The notes: generated by a model not told the origin, from the sequence alone. 64,000 bases of DNA from Pedobacter montanisoli (GCF_022809115.1 NZ_JALGBH010000002.1:995543-1059542); one strand, 5' to 3'; shown: positions 16,228 to 26,036, counted from the stretch's first letter. Numbers and translations: made by a program.

Positions 16228-18777
16228 ATGGCGCAATACAGAGAGAGCGATAATAGTGCTCCGCAATACTGGACCAAAGACCCGCAAGAAATGATCAGTT
16301 TGCTCAAATCTGATATGAGGGGTTTATCTGAAAATGAAGCTGAACAACGACAGAAACAATACGGACCCAATAGTTTAAAAGGCAAAAGTACTTCCAGTCC
16401 TTATCTTTTATTTTTGGGACAGTTTAAAAATCCCATAACACTTATTCTTATTGCAGCTGCAATCTTATCTCTGATATTGCAGGATAAAACAGATGCTATC
16501 ATTATCTTAATTATCGTACTGATTAGTAGCGGTTTGGGATTTTGGCAGGAATATGGTGCCTCTAATGCAGTAGCCAAACTCTTACAATTGGTACAGATAA
16601 CGGTACAAGTTTTACGTGAGGATTCTCCTAAAAACATTTCCACAGAAAACATTGTGCCTGGCGATGTGATTGTACTTTCTGCCGGAGATATCATTCCAGC
16701 CGATAGTATCATTCTTTCCTCTCAGGATCTTTTTGTAGATGAAGCGGCTTTTACCGGTGAGAGTTACCCGGTAGAAAAACAGGCAGGCAGTTTGCCTGAA
16801 AATACAGCTGTTGCAAAACGTACCAATATGTTGTTTATGGGATCGCACGTAATTAGCGGTAAAGGAAAAGCATTGGTTGTGTCTATAGGAATGCGTACAG
16901 AATTTGGAAAGATCTCCGATCGTTTGCGATTAAGGGCCCCTGAAACAGAATTTGAAAGAGGCATTAAAAAATTTGGTTTTATGCTGATGCAAATTACGCT
17001 GATACTGATCATCCTTATTTTTGCGATGAACGTGCTCCTGCATAAACCCATATTAGATGCTTTTCTTTTTTCTCTGGCACTTGCTGTAGGTCTTACCCCA
17101 CAGTTGTTACCAGTGATCATTACTGTTAATTTATCGGCTGGGGCTAAGAAGATGGCAGCGCAACAGGTTATTGTAAAACGACTGGCAGCCATAGAAAACT
17201 TCGGAAGTATGAATATTCTATGTTCTGATAAGACAGGAACAATTACTCAGGGCCAAGTAAAACTATATAAGGCTACAGATATCGACGGCAAAGACAATGA
17301 GCAGGTTATCCGTTATGCCTGGCTCAATGCATCCTTACAACAGGGCTTTAAAAACCCTATTGATCAGGCAGTGATACAAACTTATCAGAATACTGAAAAG
17401 ACCATGCCGCAGGTTTTAGACGAAGTACCGTATGATTTTATAAGAAAACGGCTCAGCATTATGCTTTCAATTGATGGTAAAGCCACAGCCATTACCAAAG
17501 GTGCATTTAAACAAATTATGGAGGTTTGTACCTTTATACAAAAAGATGAAAAAACCATTCTTCCCCTTTCAGATGTATACCGCACCGAACTTGAAAATCA
17601 ATATGAGAGTTTTAGCCGAGAAGGCTACCGCACATTAGGCATTTGCTGGAAAAATTCAGAAACTCATACCTTTTCAAAGAATGATGAGAAAGATATGGTA
17701 TTTCTGGGTTTTGTTACCTTTTTTGATCCGCCAAAAGAAAGCGCAATCAAAGCTATAAATAACCTGAACGGATTAGGGGTGAAATTAAAGATCATTACCG
17801 GCGATAATGCACTGATAGCTGCAACACTGGCCAAACAGGTGGGCATACAGGATGCAGTGGTAATTAAAGGCAGTGAACTACAATCGATGAGTAATGAAGC
17901 GCTTATGGCCAAAGCGGCACGGGCCGATATTTTTGCAGAAGTAGAGCCCAATCAAAAAGAACAAATTATTCTGGCATTAAAAAAAGCAGGCCATGTAGTT
18001 GGTTTTATGGGCGATGGCATCAATGATGCTGCTGCTTTGCATTCTGCAGATGTGGGCATTTCTGTTGACACAGCCGTAGATGTGGCTAAAGAAGCCGCAG
18101 ATCTTGTATTAATGAACCAGGATTTAGAAGTGCTCATCAACGGTATTAAAGAAGGACGCAAAACATTTGCCAATACCATGAAATATGTATTTATGGCTAC
18201 CAGTGCCAATTTTGGTAATATGTTCAGCATGGCCGGGGCCTCATTGATCCTACCTTTCCTACCCTTGCTTCCTAAACAAATTCTTTTAACCAATCTTTTA
18301 ACAGATATTCCTGAAACTACAATTGCAACAGATAATGTAGATGAATCTTATATTACCAAACCCCATCGGATGGATATTAATTTCATTAAAAGGTTTATGC
18401 TGGTATTTGGCCTGTTAAGTTCCATTTTTGATTATTGTACATTTGGGGTGCTTTTGTTAATGCTTAAAACAAACGAACAGCAATTTCAAACAGGATGGTT
18501 CCTTGAATCTGTTATTTCTGCAGCTTTGATTGTGCTGGTTGTAAGAACCCAGAAACCTTTTTTCAAAAGTTTACCAAGTACACCTTTATGGATAGCCAAT
18601 TTAGTGGTAATTATAGTGGTTCTTATTTTACCTTTTACGCCCGTAGGTAAACTCTTTGGATTTGTAGAACTACCAGCCCGGTTTTATGGTTACATGACAT
18701 TAATTGTAACAGCATATATTATTACTGCTGATTATATTAAAAGATGGTTCTACAAAAAACTGGCTTCAAATTATTGA
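16228..18777 (+). CDS. mgtA: P-type ATPase, MgtA-like (P3B, Mg2+ transporting)
   Basis: A cation-pumping ATPase, 849 residues, slightly shorter than enterobacterial MgtA (about 900). In order: cytosolic N-terminal cation ATPase domain (residues 10-60), M1-M2, actuator domain with DEAAFTGESYPVEK, M3-M4, phosphorylation motif CSDKTGT with Asp334, nucleotide domain, hinge GDGINDAAALHSADVGIS, and C-terminal helices M5-M10. The M4 motif GLTPQLLPV has Gln292 where MgtA has Glu (LTPEMLP), so ion specificity may differ. No Mg-responsive leader could be identified upstream. Its last 12 bases overlap the 3' end of an antisense gene remnant. Confidence 0.88.
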   Translation: MAQYRESDNSAPQYWTKDPQEMISLLKSDMRGLSENEAEQRQKQYGPNSLKGKSTSSPYLLFLGQFKNPITLILIAAAILSLILQDKTDAIIILIIVLISSGLGFWQEYGASNAVAKLLQLVQITVQVLREDSPKNISTENIVPGDVIVLSAGDIIPADSIILSSQDLFVDEAAFTGESYPVEKQAGSLPENTAVAKRTNMLFMGSHVISGKGKALVVSIGMRTEFGKISDRLRLRAPETEFERGIKKFGFMLMQITLILIILIFAMNVLLHKPILDAFLFSLALAVGLTPQLLPVIITVNLSAGAKKMAAQQVIVKRLAAIENFGSMNILCSDKTGTITQGQVKLYKATDIDGKDNEQVIRYAWLNASLQQGFKNPIDQAVIQTYQNTEKTMPQVLDEVPYDFIRKRLSIMLSIDGKATAITKGAFKQIMEVCTFIQKDEKTILPLSDVYRTELENQYESFSREGYRTLGICWKNSETHTFSKNDEKDMVFLGFVTFFDPPKESAIKAINNLNGLGVKLKIITGDNALIAATLAKQVGIQDAVVIKGSELQSMSNEALMAKAARADIFAEVEPNQKEQIILALKKAGHVVGFMGDGINDAAALHSADVGISVDTAVDVAKEAADLVLMNQDLEVLINGIKEGRKTFANTMKYVFMATSANFGNMFSMAGASLILPFLPLLPKQILLTNLLTDIPETTIATDNVDESYITKPHRMDINFIKRFMLVFGLLSSIFDYCTFGVLLLMLKTNEQQFQTGWFLESVISAALIVLVVRTQKPFFKSLPSTPLWIANLVVIIVVLILPFTPVGKLFGFVELPARFYGYMTLIVTAYIITADYIKRWFYKKLASNY

Positions 18778-18954
18778 TCCGAGCAATAAGCTTTTATTTG
18801 ATAAACCTGTAGCAATCTGCCAGCTTTTAACATCAATAAGATCTGGTGCATCAGACAAACCCGGACGATCTGATGCAAACTGTTCATTTTTGGCGTAAAC
18901 AGAACTAAATAACAGCAGGAACAATAAAATCGTTAAGTATCTACACTTAAATAT
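18766..18954 (-). pseudogene. N-terminal remnant of an outer-membrane transporter-type gene
   Basis: A 63-codon open frame reading FKCRYLTILLFLLLFSSVYAKNE, a signal peptide ending near VYA, then SDRPGLSDAPDLIDVKSWQIATG. That (D/E)RPxxSDxPxxIxxxxWQIExG start is characteristic of phenol-degradation/MetA-like outer-membrane 'transporter' proteins in this phylum. The frame then stops, leaving only about 20% of such a protein. No ATG fits; the codon where one is expected is ATA at 18954. The stop lies inside the end of mgtA. I read it as a gene truncated by recombination, with mgtA's 3' end at the junction. Confidence 0.65.
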
Positions 18955-18997
18955 CGCACCAGCAATAATTAATACTACTTATTATCTATATTTAATT

Positions 18998-19291
18998 CTA
19001 TCTCTGCTGCTCTTTTAATTTTTCCAGTTTGTATTTTTCGGTAGTACTCTTATTAAACCATTCTATGGCAATTAGAAAAACACCAAAAAGTAGCATTCCA
19101 GTTCCAATAATTTTTAAAAAACGCTCAAAGGCTGTTGTTACCAGAGCTTTGTTATAACTATCATATTGCTGCAATCCTCCAGAGCCGCGACGGTTAAACC
19201 TATTACGTGCTACAATATAGCGAAAAATTAGCCCTAATATAATTAGAATGATTCCGTACCATTGTACAGTAGTGACCATTAATAAAACCAT
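18998..19291 (-). CDS. Small two-helix membrane protein (97 aa)
   Basis: Two membrane segments (residues 9-26 and 58-78) flank a positively charged cytosolic loop with RYIVARNRFNRRGSGGLQQYDSYNKA. The C-terminus is charged (EKYKLEKLKEQQR). I recognise the pattern as a small conserved protein common in Sphingobacteriaceae, but no function is known. The start could be Met1 or a later Met5. No operon partner is adjacent. Confidence 0.7.
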   Translation of the reverse strand: MVLLMVTTVQWYGIILIILGLIFRYIVARNRFNRRGSGGLQQYDSYNKALVTTAFERFLKIIGTGMLLFGVFLIAIEWFNKSTTEKYKLEKLKEQQR

Positions 19292-19443
19292 AGCATAAAA
19301 ATTTAAGTTTAATTACCTGATGACCTATATCTAATATAAAGAAAATCAGGATCATTCACAATTTACACAGGCTCTTTTAATGAAAATTATAATAAACTAT
19401 CAAGAATTGATTGGAAATTTGATAGAGGAGCGTTTTAATAAAA

Positions 19444-19467
19444 AAGCCTCAACTTTCGTTGAGGCTT
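19444..19467 (-). terminator. Terminator downstream of tRNA-Lys
   Basis: AAGCCTCAAC (19444-19453) and GTTGAGGCTT (19458-19467) form a perfect 10-bp stem with a 4-base loop. Read on the minus strand the stem is followed by a run of T. It starts two bases past the mature tRNA-Lys 3' end. Confidence 0.85.
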
Positions 19468-19468
19468 G

Positions 19469-19541
19469 TGATCCCGCTGGGATTCGAACCCAGGACCACT
19501 ACATTAAAAGTGTAATGCTCTACCAGCTGAGCTACGGAATC
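19469..19541 (-). tRNA. tRNA-Lys (anticodon TTT)
   Basis: A 73-nt cloverleaf. The acceptor stem GATTCCG pairs with CGGGATC (one G-U) and A is the discriminator; the D arm has GCTCAGCTGGTAGAGC; the anticodon loop ACTTTTAAT carries TTT; the T arm contains GGTTCGAATCC. CCA is not encoded, as usual in this phylum. A terminator follows directly. Confidence 0.96.
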
Positions 19542-19831
19542 TTGTCTTGTTTGTTTTAAGACGCTGCAAATATAGAGATTAAATTAAATTTTCAATTACT
19601 TTTAACATAGAATTTATCTCAAAAACTTAAAAAAAGTTTTAAATGTTTGATTATTTGGCATATAAATTTTCAATTTATCAAACCACTAAATGCACAAGTA
19701 GATCAAACTTATGGTGAAAAAACTTTTTACCATACTTTCTAAAATTAAGTAAATTTAATTAGTTAATTTGTATTTGTAGTTTTAACACAATTTAACAGCA
19801 TTTAGTCCACGTTTTTTTACATCTTTATCAC

Positions 19832-22285
19832 ATGTTTAAAGAAATTAAAAATCGATATTTACGATACTTTACCCTCTTTCTTTATTTTATAATTATATTC
19901 TTTTGTGCGCTGCAAATTAACTTTTTGTGGCTCTTCGGATACTCTCCTACTTATGTAGACATCAAAAGACCTTCACAACGTATTGGCTCAGAACTTTATA
20001 CCTCAGATGGCAAACTTATAGGCCGTTATTTTAAAGAAAACAGAACACCCGTTAATTACAATGAAATCTCTAAAAATGTGGTGAATGCCTTGGTAGCTAC
20101 AGAAGATGTACGCTTCTATAAACATATGGGCATTGATTTTCAGGCATTGGGAAGAGCCATTGTAGGTTTTGGAGATAAAGGCGGCGCCAGCACCATAACG
20201 CAACAACTTGCCAAGAATCTTTATCGCACACGCTACAATAAATCATCCGGTTTTATTAAGCACATTCCATTGGTAAGAACCTTTGTAGCCAAGCTCAAAG
20301 AATGGATGACTGCCTTGAAATTAGAGGCGAATTACAGCAAGAATGATATCATAACCATGTATCTTAACACGGTTTCATTCGGTAATAATACGTATGGTAT
20401 AAAAACAGCTTCGCGTATTTATTTCAGCAAGGCTCCCATTGATCTAGACGTGCCTCAGTCGGCTTTGCTGGTAGGTATGCTAAAAGCCACTACTTCTTAT
20501 AATCCGGTAAAGAACCCAGAAAAAGCACTGGAACGTAGAAATGTAGTGCTTTCTCAAATGAATAAATACAATTTCCTTAGCAAAGAAGACCTTTCAAATT
20601 ACAAAACAACTTCATTGGAACTTAAAATAGGTACTGAAGATGAGGGCAGCGATGGAGACTCTTATTTAAGATCTGCAGTTGATAAGTATTTGGAGAAATG
20701 GTGCGAGGATAATGGTTATGACCTCTATGAAGATGGCTTAAAAATATATACCACTATCGATTCTAAATTGCAAACCTATGCTGAAGAAGCTGTATTGGAA
20801 CAGATGCGTATGTTACAAAGACGTTTTTACAGCGTATGGGGTAAAGAAGATCCGTGGCAGGATAGCGAAGGCAAAAAAGTAGATTATCCCGATCGGGCAA
20901 AAAGAAACTTACCTATATATGCTATTTTACAGAAGAAATTTGCCAATCAACCTGATTCGATTGAAGCCTATTTTAACAAAAAGAAAAAAATGAAAATCTT
21001 CTCTTATAATGGAGATAGAGATACTTTATTTTCTACAATGGATTCTATTCGTTATTATGGCAAGATTCTCAATACAGGCATGATGACTTTAGAGCCCAAA
21101 ACCGGAAAAATTAAGGTGTGGGTAGGTGGAATAAACCATAAATTCTTTAAATACGACCATGTAAACCAGGCAAAAAGACAAGCGGGCTCTACATTTAAGC
21201 CATTTGCTTACTTAGCTGCTTTAGAAAGTGGGATGACTCCTTGCGATAAATTTACAGACAAACCGGTAAAAATTGCCTATCAGCATAAAGGAAAAACAGA
21301 ATACTGGGAACCTAAAAACGCAGACTGGAAAAACAGTTACCAGGAAATGTCTTTACGCTGGGCAATGGCAAAATCAGTAAATACCATTACGGCACAGGTA
21401 ACTGAAAAAGTAGGTTGGGATAATGTGGTTAAATGGGCACATGAATGTGGTATAGACAGTAAATTAGAATCAGTTCCCTCGGTTTCATTAGGCTCTAATG
21501 ATGTATCTGTGTATGAAATGGTTAAAGCTTATGGCACTTTTTTAAACGAAGGTGTAAAAGTTGATCCCATATTAGTAGAAACCATAAAAGATCAGAATGA
21601 TAATGTAATTGCTGATTTCAAACCTAAAATGAAAAGAGCTTTAACAGAAGAAATTGCCTGGTTAATGCTTTATATGTTTAGAGGAGGTATGGAAGAACCG
21701 GGAGGAACTTCGCAAGCATTATGGAGCTGGGATCTTTTCAAGAAAAACAATCAGATTGGTGGTAAAACCGGTACTTCATCAGATTACGTAGATGCCTGGT
21801 ATATGGGCATAACAAAAGACCTGGTTACAGGGGTTTGGGTAGGCTGCGATGAAAGAACTGCACATTTCCAAAATGGCGAACAGGGCGAAGGCTCAAGAAC
21901 AGCCTTACCAATTTTTGCCAAATTTATGGAGAAAGTGTACCACGATCCTAACAGCGGCTATACTTATGGTCCGTTTCCTAAACCTACGGTAAAAATCAGC
22001 ATCAACTATGATTGCCCTACCCCACGCCAACATGTTGATACGCTTCAAAATGATAGTCTTTCAGTAGATTCATTAATGATTGGCGAACCTTCAATTCCGG
22101 TAGAAAACCCTGAACCAATTAAACAGGAACCTGTTAAAACAGAAGAAAAAAAGATTAATGAACCAGCACCATCAATTAAAGCTACAGAAGCAGCTAATAC
22201 GCCTTTAACTAAAAAAGAAGAACGCGAATTAAGAAGGCAGCAACGCCGAGAAGAAAAAGAAAAGAAGAAAAACGGTGGCAATTAA
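19832..22285 (+). CDS. mrcA: Class A penicillin-binding protein (PBP1a-type)
   Basis: Bifunctional peptidoglycan synthase, 817 residues, anchored by one N-terminal membrane helix (residues 15-37). The glycosyltransferase domain (GT51) has the catalytic Glu91 in EDVRFYKHMGID and GGASTITQQLAKN. The transpeptidase domain holds the active-site Ser453 in AGSTFKPF (SxxK), SVN, and Lys645 in GGKTGTSS. The C-terminal about 80 residues are a low-complexity tail ending in a highly charged KKEERELRRQQRREEKEKKK run. The next gene starts 32 bases downstream; it could be in the same transcript. Confidence 0.95.
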   Translation: MFKEIKNRYLRYFTLFLYFIIIFFCALQINFLWLFGYSPTYVDIKRPSQRIGSELYTSDGKLIGRYFKENRTPVNYNEISKNVVNALVATEDVRFYKHMGIDFQALGRAIVGFGDKGGASTITQQLAKNLYRTRYNKSSGFIKHIPLVRTFVAKLKEWMTALKLEANYSKNDIITMYLNTVSFGNNTYGIKTASRIYFSKAPIDLDVPQSALLVGMLKATTSYNPVKNPEKALERRNVVLSQMNKYNFLSKEDLSNYKTTSLELKIGTEDEGSDGDSYLRSAVDKYLEKWCEDNGYDLYEDGLKIYTTIDSKLQTYAEEAVLEQMRMLQRRFYSVWGKEDPWQDSEGKKVDYPDRAKRNLPIYAILQKKFANQPDSIEAYFNKKKKMKIFSYNGDRDTLFSTMDSIRYYGKILNTGMMTLEPKTGKIKVWVGGINHKFFKYDHVNQAKRQAGSTFKPFAYLAALESGMTPCDKFTDKPVKIAYQHKGKTEYWEPKNADWKNSYQEMSLRWAMAKSVNTITAQVTEKVGWDNVVKWAHECGIDSKLESVPSVSLGSNDVSVYEMVKAYGTFLNEGVKVDPILVETIKDQNDNVIADFKPKMKRALTEEIAWLMLYMFRGGMEEPGGTSQALWSWDLFKKNNQIGGKTGTSSDYVDAWYMGITKDLVTGVWVGCDERTAHFQNGEQGEGSRTALPIFAKFMEKVYHDPNSGYTYGPFPKPTVKISINYDCPTPRQHVDTLQNDSLSVDSLMIGEPSIPVENPEPIKQEPVKTEEKKINEPAPSIKATEAANTPLTKKEERELRRQQRREEKEKKKNGGN

Positions 22286-22317
22286 CTCGTTATTGTACAT
22301 ACTAAACATACAACATC

Positions 22318-25300
22318 ATGAACAGTAAACTCTACAAAAGATTAACCATACTTTTAATATGTTCATTGTTTTTAAGCATTCATGTAAAAGCGCAATACTT
22401 TGGACAAAACAGAGTAAGATATAAAAACGAAAAATTTAAAGTATTACAAACTCCCCATTTTGATATTTACTATTATATCAAAAATGATAAATTACTTAAA
22501 AAATTTGCTCAGGATGCAGAAACCTGGTACAAAATGCACCAGGAATTGTTCAGAGATACTTTTCTGAAAAAAAATCCGATTATTTTATATAACAACCATC
22601 CTGATTTTCAACAAACCACAGCACTTCAAGGCGAGATAGGTGTTGGAACCGGAGGTGTAACCGAAGCCTTAAAAAACAGGGTAATCATGCCTTTTATGGA
22701 ATTGAATAGTCAGACAAGACACGTTTTGGGTCACGAGTTGGTGCATGCTTTTCAATACCATCTTTTACTTGAAAAAGATTCCATTCCACTAGAGAACATC
22801 GGTCAAACTCCATTATGGATGGTAGAAGGGATGGCCGAATATTTATCTGTAGGTAAAAAAGATGCTTTTACTTCAATGTGGATGCGCGATGCTTTGTTAA
22901 ATCGCGATATCCCCTCTTTAAAAGATCTGACCAATTCAAATAAATATTTCCCTTATCGTTATGGACAGGCTTTCTGGACTTTTGTAGGCTCCTTATATGG
23001 AGATACCACTATTGTACCTTTATTTAAAGCCACTGCTAAATTTGGATATGAAAATGGTATAAGATATACCTTTGGATATGACGATAAAACACTTTCAGGT
23101 TTGTGGAAAAATGCCATAGAACAGCATTACAGGCCAATGTTAAAAGCAGATAGTTCACAAATTAAGATTTCAGGCAATAAGATCATCGACAACAAAAATG
23201 CAGGAAATATGAACGTAGCCCCTGCAATCAGTCCTGATGGTAAATATTTAGCTTTCTTATCAGAGAAAGATCTGTTTGGTATCGATCTGTTTTTAGCTGA
23301 AGCAAAAACAGGTAAGATCATCAGAAAACTTAGCAGCCAGATTGCAAATTCCCATATTGATGATTTCAATTTTATAGAATCAGCCGGAGCATGGTCTCCC
23401 GATAGTAAGTTATTTGCATTCAGTATTTTTGGCAAAGGCAAAAACCAGTTAATGGTTATTGATGTGTCTAACGGGCAAACTGTTTTAACTACCGATATGG
23501 GTAAAGTTGAACAGTTTGGCAATTTAACATGGTCGCCAAATGGCAAAGACATTGCTTTTTCAGGTATGGTAGAAGGACAAAGCGATATTTTTTCTTATAA
23601 TTTAGATGCTAAAGCAGTAACACAAATTACCAATGACGAATATGCTGATTATGCTCCAAATTACTCTCCTGATGGTAAAATGATCGTTTTTTCTTCAGAC
23701 AGAGTAGCCATGCAAAACGGAGTAAAAAATGCTGTGTACCCTATTAATTTAAGCATATACAATATTGAGAACAAAACGTTAACAGATATTCCAGTGTTTC
23801 CAGGAGCTAACAATTTAAATGCACAGTTCTCTGGCGATAGCAAACGTATTTTTTTCCTTTCTAACCGCGATGGTTTTAGAAACTTATATGAATATCACCT
23901 GGAAACTAAAAAACTCAGACAGTTAACAGATTACTTTACAGGAATTAGCGGTATAACAGAATTTTCACCTGCTATCAGCGTTTCCCGTAACGATGAAATC
24001 GTTTATAGTTACTACCGTTATCAGCGCTATACGCTCTATAACGCAACTCTCAATAATTTTAAGGCAAAAGATGTAGATGCTAATGATGTAAACTTTGATG
24101 CAGCGATCTTACCTCCGAAAGAAAACACAGGTGTAAATGTGGTTAATGCCAATCTGGCTAATTTTGAGCGTTTTGAACGTACACCTGAAACAGCTATGGC
24201 TAATGTTCCTTACCGTCCTAAATTTCAACTGGATTACCTGGCTAATAGTGGAGGTATAGGCATGAGTACCAGCAGGTTTGGCACAGGTATGCAAGGCGGT
24301 ATAGTGGGCATGTTTAGTGATATTCTGGGTCGCAACCAGATTATTGCCAACCTAGCCGTTAACGGGGAAATCTATGATTTTGGGGGTATGGTAGGTTATA
24401 TCAACCAAAATCGCCGCTTAAATTGGGGTGCAGCTATATCGCATACACCTTATATTACAGGCTTCCTGTCGGCAAATTACTACAACCCTGTAACCAATCC
24501 TGGCGGACAACCTATTGATACGATCAGCACCAATATTTTAAGAACCTTTGAAGAATCTGCGCAGTTATTTACTGCCTACCCTTTTAATAAAGCTCACCGT
24601 TTTGAAGTTGGTGGAGGATTTTCTCATTACAGTTACCGTTTAGATAAGTTCAATAACTATTACCAATATGCCAATGGTTATCAATATTATCTGGGTTCAG
24701 ACAGGCAGAAAGTAAATAAGACCGATGCAATGAATGCATTAGGAATGCCATTAAATGCATTTACAATTTATCAGCTAAATGCTTCTTTTGTTGGCGATAA
24801 TTCTATTTTTGGCTTAACTGGTCCCCTCGATGGTTTCAGATATCGTGTAGGTGCTGAACAATACTTTGGCGATTACAATTTCTCTGCGGTAACTCTAGAC
24901 CTAAGAAAATATTTCAGATTTAAACCAGTAACACTTGCCTTAAGATCATACAACTATTTACGATTAGGTAAAGATGGAGAAAATCTATACCCACTTTATG
25001 CAGGCTATAATTACCTCATCAGAGGATACGAACCTACTTCTTTTTACAATAATTCTAACCAGACACCTAACAGCTTTAATATAGACCAATTATCAGGAAG
25101 TAAAATGGCCATCTTTAACTTTGAGTTAAGGCTACCTTTTACAGGGCCTAAAAAATTAGCACAAATACCTTCTAAATTCTTATTTACCGATCTGAATTTG
25201 TTTTTTGATGCGGGTTTAGCATGGACAGAAAATACCAAAGTGGCATTTAAAGGACAGCCAACTTATCAAACCATAAATGTTACTGATCAAAATGGAAATC

Positions 25301-25494
25301 CTATTTTGGATGGCAATGGTAATCCTATCACTACCAGTTACACCAATGAACGTGTACCAGCCTTAAGTGCAGGTATATCTGTAAGAGTAAATGTATTTGG
25401 GTATTTTGTATTGGAGCCTTATTATGCTATACCTTTCCAACGTAAAGACGTTAAAACCGGTGTATTCGGTTTAACATTTGCACCTGGATGGTAA
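22318..25494 (+). CDS. Metalloprotease-like / TolB-propeller / outer-membrane barrel fusion protein (1058 aa)
   Basis: Three parts in one exported protein (signal peptide ends near VKAQ). Residues 30-270: a peptidase-MA/gluzincin-like domain with HELVH (His139, Glu140, His143) and EGMAEY (Glu170, Glu174) as likely zinc ligands. Residues about 300-560: WD40-like PD40 repeats as in TolB (SPDGKYLAFLSEK, SPDSKLFAF, SPNGKDIAFSG, SPDGKMIVFSSDR). From about 640 to the end: aromatic-rich beta strands finishing FGLTFAPGW, as in BamA-type barrels. It should sit in the outer membrane with the protease and propeller in the periplasm. Homologues occur in Bacteroidota but a role is not established. A terminator follows. 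Confidence 0.88.
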   Translation: MNSKLYKRLTILLICSLFLSIHVKAQYFGQNRVRYKNEKFKVLQTPHFDIYYYIKNDKLLKKFAQDAETWYKMHQELFRDTFLKKNPIILYNNHPDFQQTTALQGEIGVGTGGVTEALKNRVIMPFMELNSQTRHVLGHELVHAFQYHLLLEKDSIPLENIGQTPLWMVEGMAEYLSVGKKDAFTSMWMRDALLNRDIPSLKDLTNSNKYFPYRYGQAFWTFVGSLYGDTTIVPLFKATAKFGYENGIRYTFGYDDKTLSGLWKNAIEQHYRPMLKADSSQIKISGNKIIDNKNAGNMNVAPAISPDGKYLAFLSEKDLFGIDLFLAEAKTGKIIRKLSSQIANSHIDDFNFIESAGAWSPDSKLFAFSIFGKGKNQLMVIDVSNGQTVLTTDMGKVEQFGNLTWSPNGKDIAFSGMVEGQSDIFSYNLDAKAVTQITNDEYADYAPNYSPDGKMIVFSSDRVAMQNGVKNAVYPINLSIYNIENKTLTDIPVFPGANNLNAQFSGDSKRIFFLSNRDGFRNLYEYHLETKKLRQLTDYFTGISGITEFSPAISVSRNDEIVYSYYRYQRYTLYNATLNNFKAKDVDANDVNFDAAILPPKENTGVNVVNANLANFERFERTPETAMANVPYRPKFQLDYLANSGGIGMSTSRFGTGMQGGIVGMFSDILGRNQIIANLAVNGEIYDFGGMVGYINQNRRLNWGAAISHTPYITGFLSANYYNPVTNPGGQPIDTISTNILRTFEESAQLFTAYPFNKAHRFEVGGGFSHYSYRLDKFNNYYQYANGYQYYLGSDRQKVNKTDAMNALGMPLNAFTIYQLNASFVGDNSIFGLTGPLDGFRYRVGAEQYFGDYNFSAVTLDLRKYFRFKPVTLALRSYNYLRLGKDGENLYPLYAGYNYLIRGYEPTSFYNNSNQTPNSFNIDQLSGSKMAIFNFELRLPFTGPKKLAQIPSKFLFTDLNLFFDAGLAWTENTKVAFKGQPTYQTINVTDQNGNPILDGNGNPITTSYTNERVPALSAGISVRVNVFGYFVLEPYYAIPFQRKDVKTGVFGLTFAPGW

Positions 25495-25518
25495 TAGTTT
25501 AAATTCCATAATTTTGAT

Positions 25519-25548
25519 AAAGAGCTTTTGTTTATTCAAAAGCTCTTT
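25519..25548. terminator. Bidirectional terminator
   Basis: AAAGAGCTTTTG (25519-25530) pairs with CAAAAGCTCTTT (25537-25548) around TTTATT, followed by T's on the plus strand and preceded by A's. It sits between the convergent barrel-protein gene and GIY-YIG gene and can serve both. Confidence 0.85.
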
Positions 25549-25550
25549 TT

Positions 25551-25904
25551 TTATGATAATGAATGCATCATAGGTAAACTCACCTGCATATTTATCTTTT
25601 GGTGGCTTAAGATATTTTCAAAATCCAGACCTATAGTTAAATCAATCCAATCGGGATTACATGAACGAACCAGTCGCTCTTTTTGAGCTCTTGTAAATCT
25701 GCTTACCAGCTTAAAACGGTTCAGCGCCTGTGCTTCAGTTTTAAATTCTTCAAAATAAACTAACCTGGTCAATTGCTGAGCACTATCAAAAAATAAATTT
25801 GGCATCTGCTTATAAAAATCTAAAGTTTTGATCAGATCAGCACTCATACCCACATGTAAACTTGTGCGATTTCTGTCTGTAACGATGTAAACAATCTTTT
25901 TCAT
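25551..25904 (-). CDS. GIY-YIG family protein, catalytically degenerate
   Basis: A 117-residue protein matching the small stand-alone GIY-YIG family end to end: VYIVTDRNRTSLHVGM at the N-terminus, LVYFEEFKTEAQALNRFKLVSRFTRAQKERLV, and NPDWIDLTIGL. Active members have a second tyrosine (YIG), an arginine (LIRR) and a glutamate (REKQL) in the nuclease site. Here these are His17 (HVG), no arginine after LIK, and Phe64 (NRFK). Only the first tyrosine (Tyr6) is kept. It therefore looks like a non-catalytic paralogue, perhaps a nucleic-acid-binding protein. Confidence 0.8.
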   Translation of the reverse strand: MKKIVYIVTDRNRTSLHVGMSADLIKTLDFYKQMPNLFFDSAQQLTRLVYFEEFKTEAQALNRFKLVSRFTRAQKERLVRSCNPDWIDLTIGLDFENILSHQKINMQVSLPMMHSLS

Positions 25905-26036
25905 ATGATTTAAATAATCAGGTTAAAACTAAATTAATTAGATAAAATTTTGAACTACCAACTATAATTACTAATTTTATTGGCACAATAATACTAACAA
26001 TTTTAGTAAAAACAAATTTATTTTAAATTATTTTCT

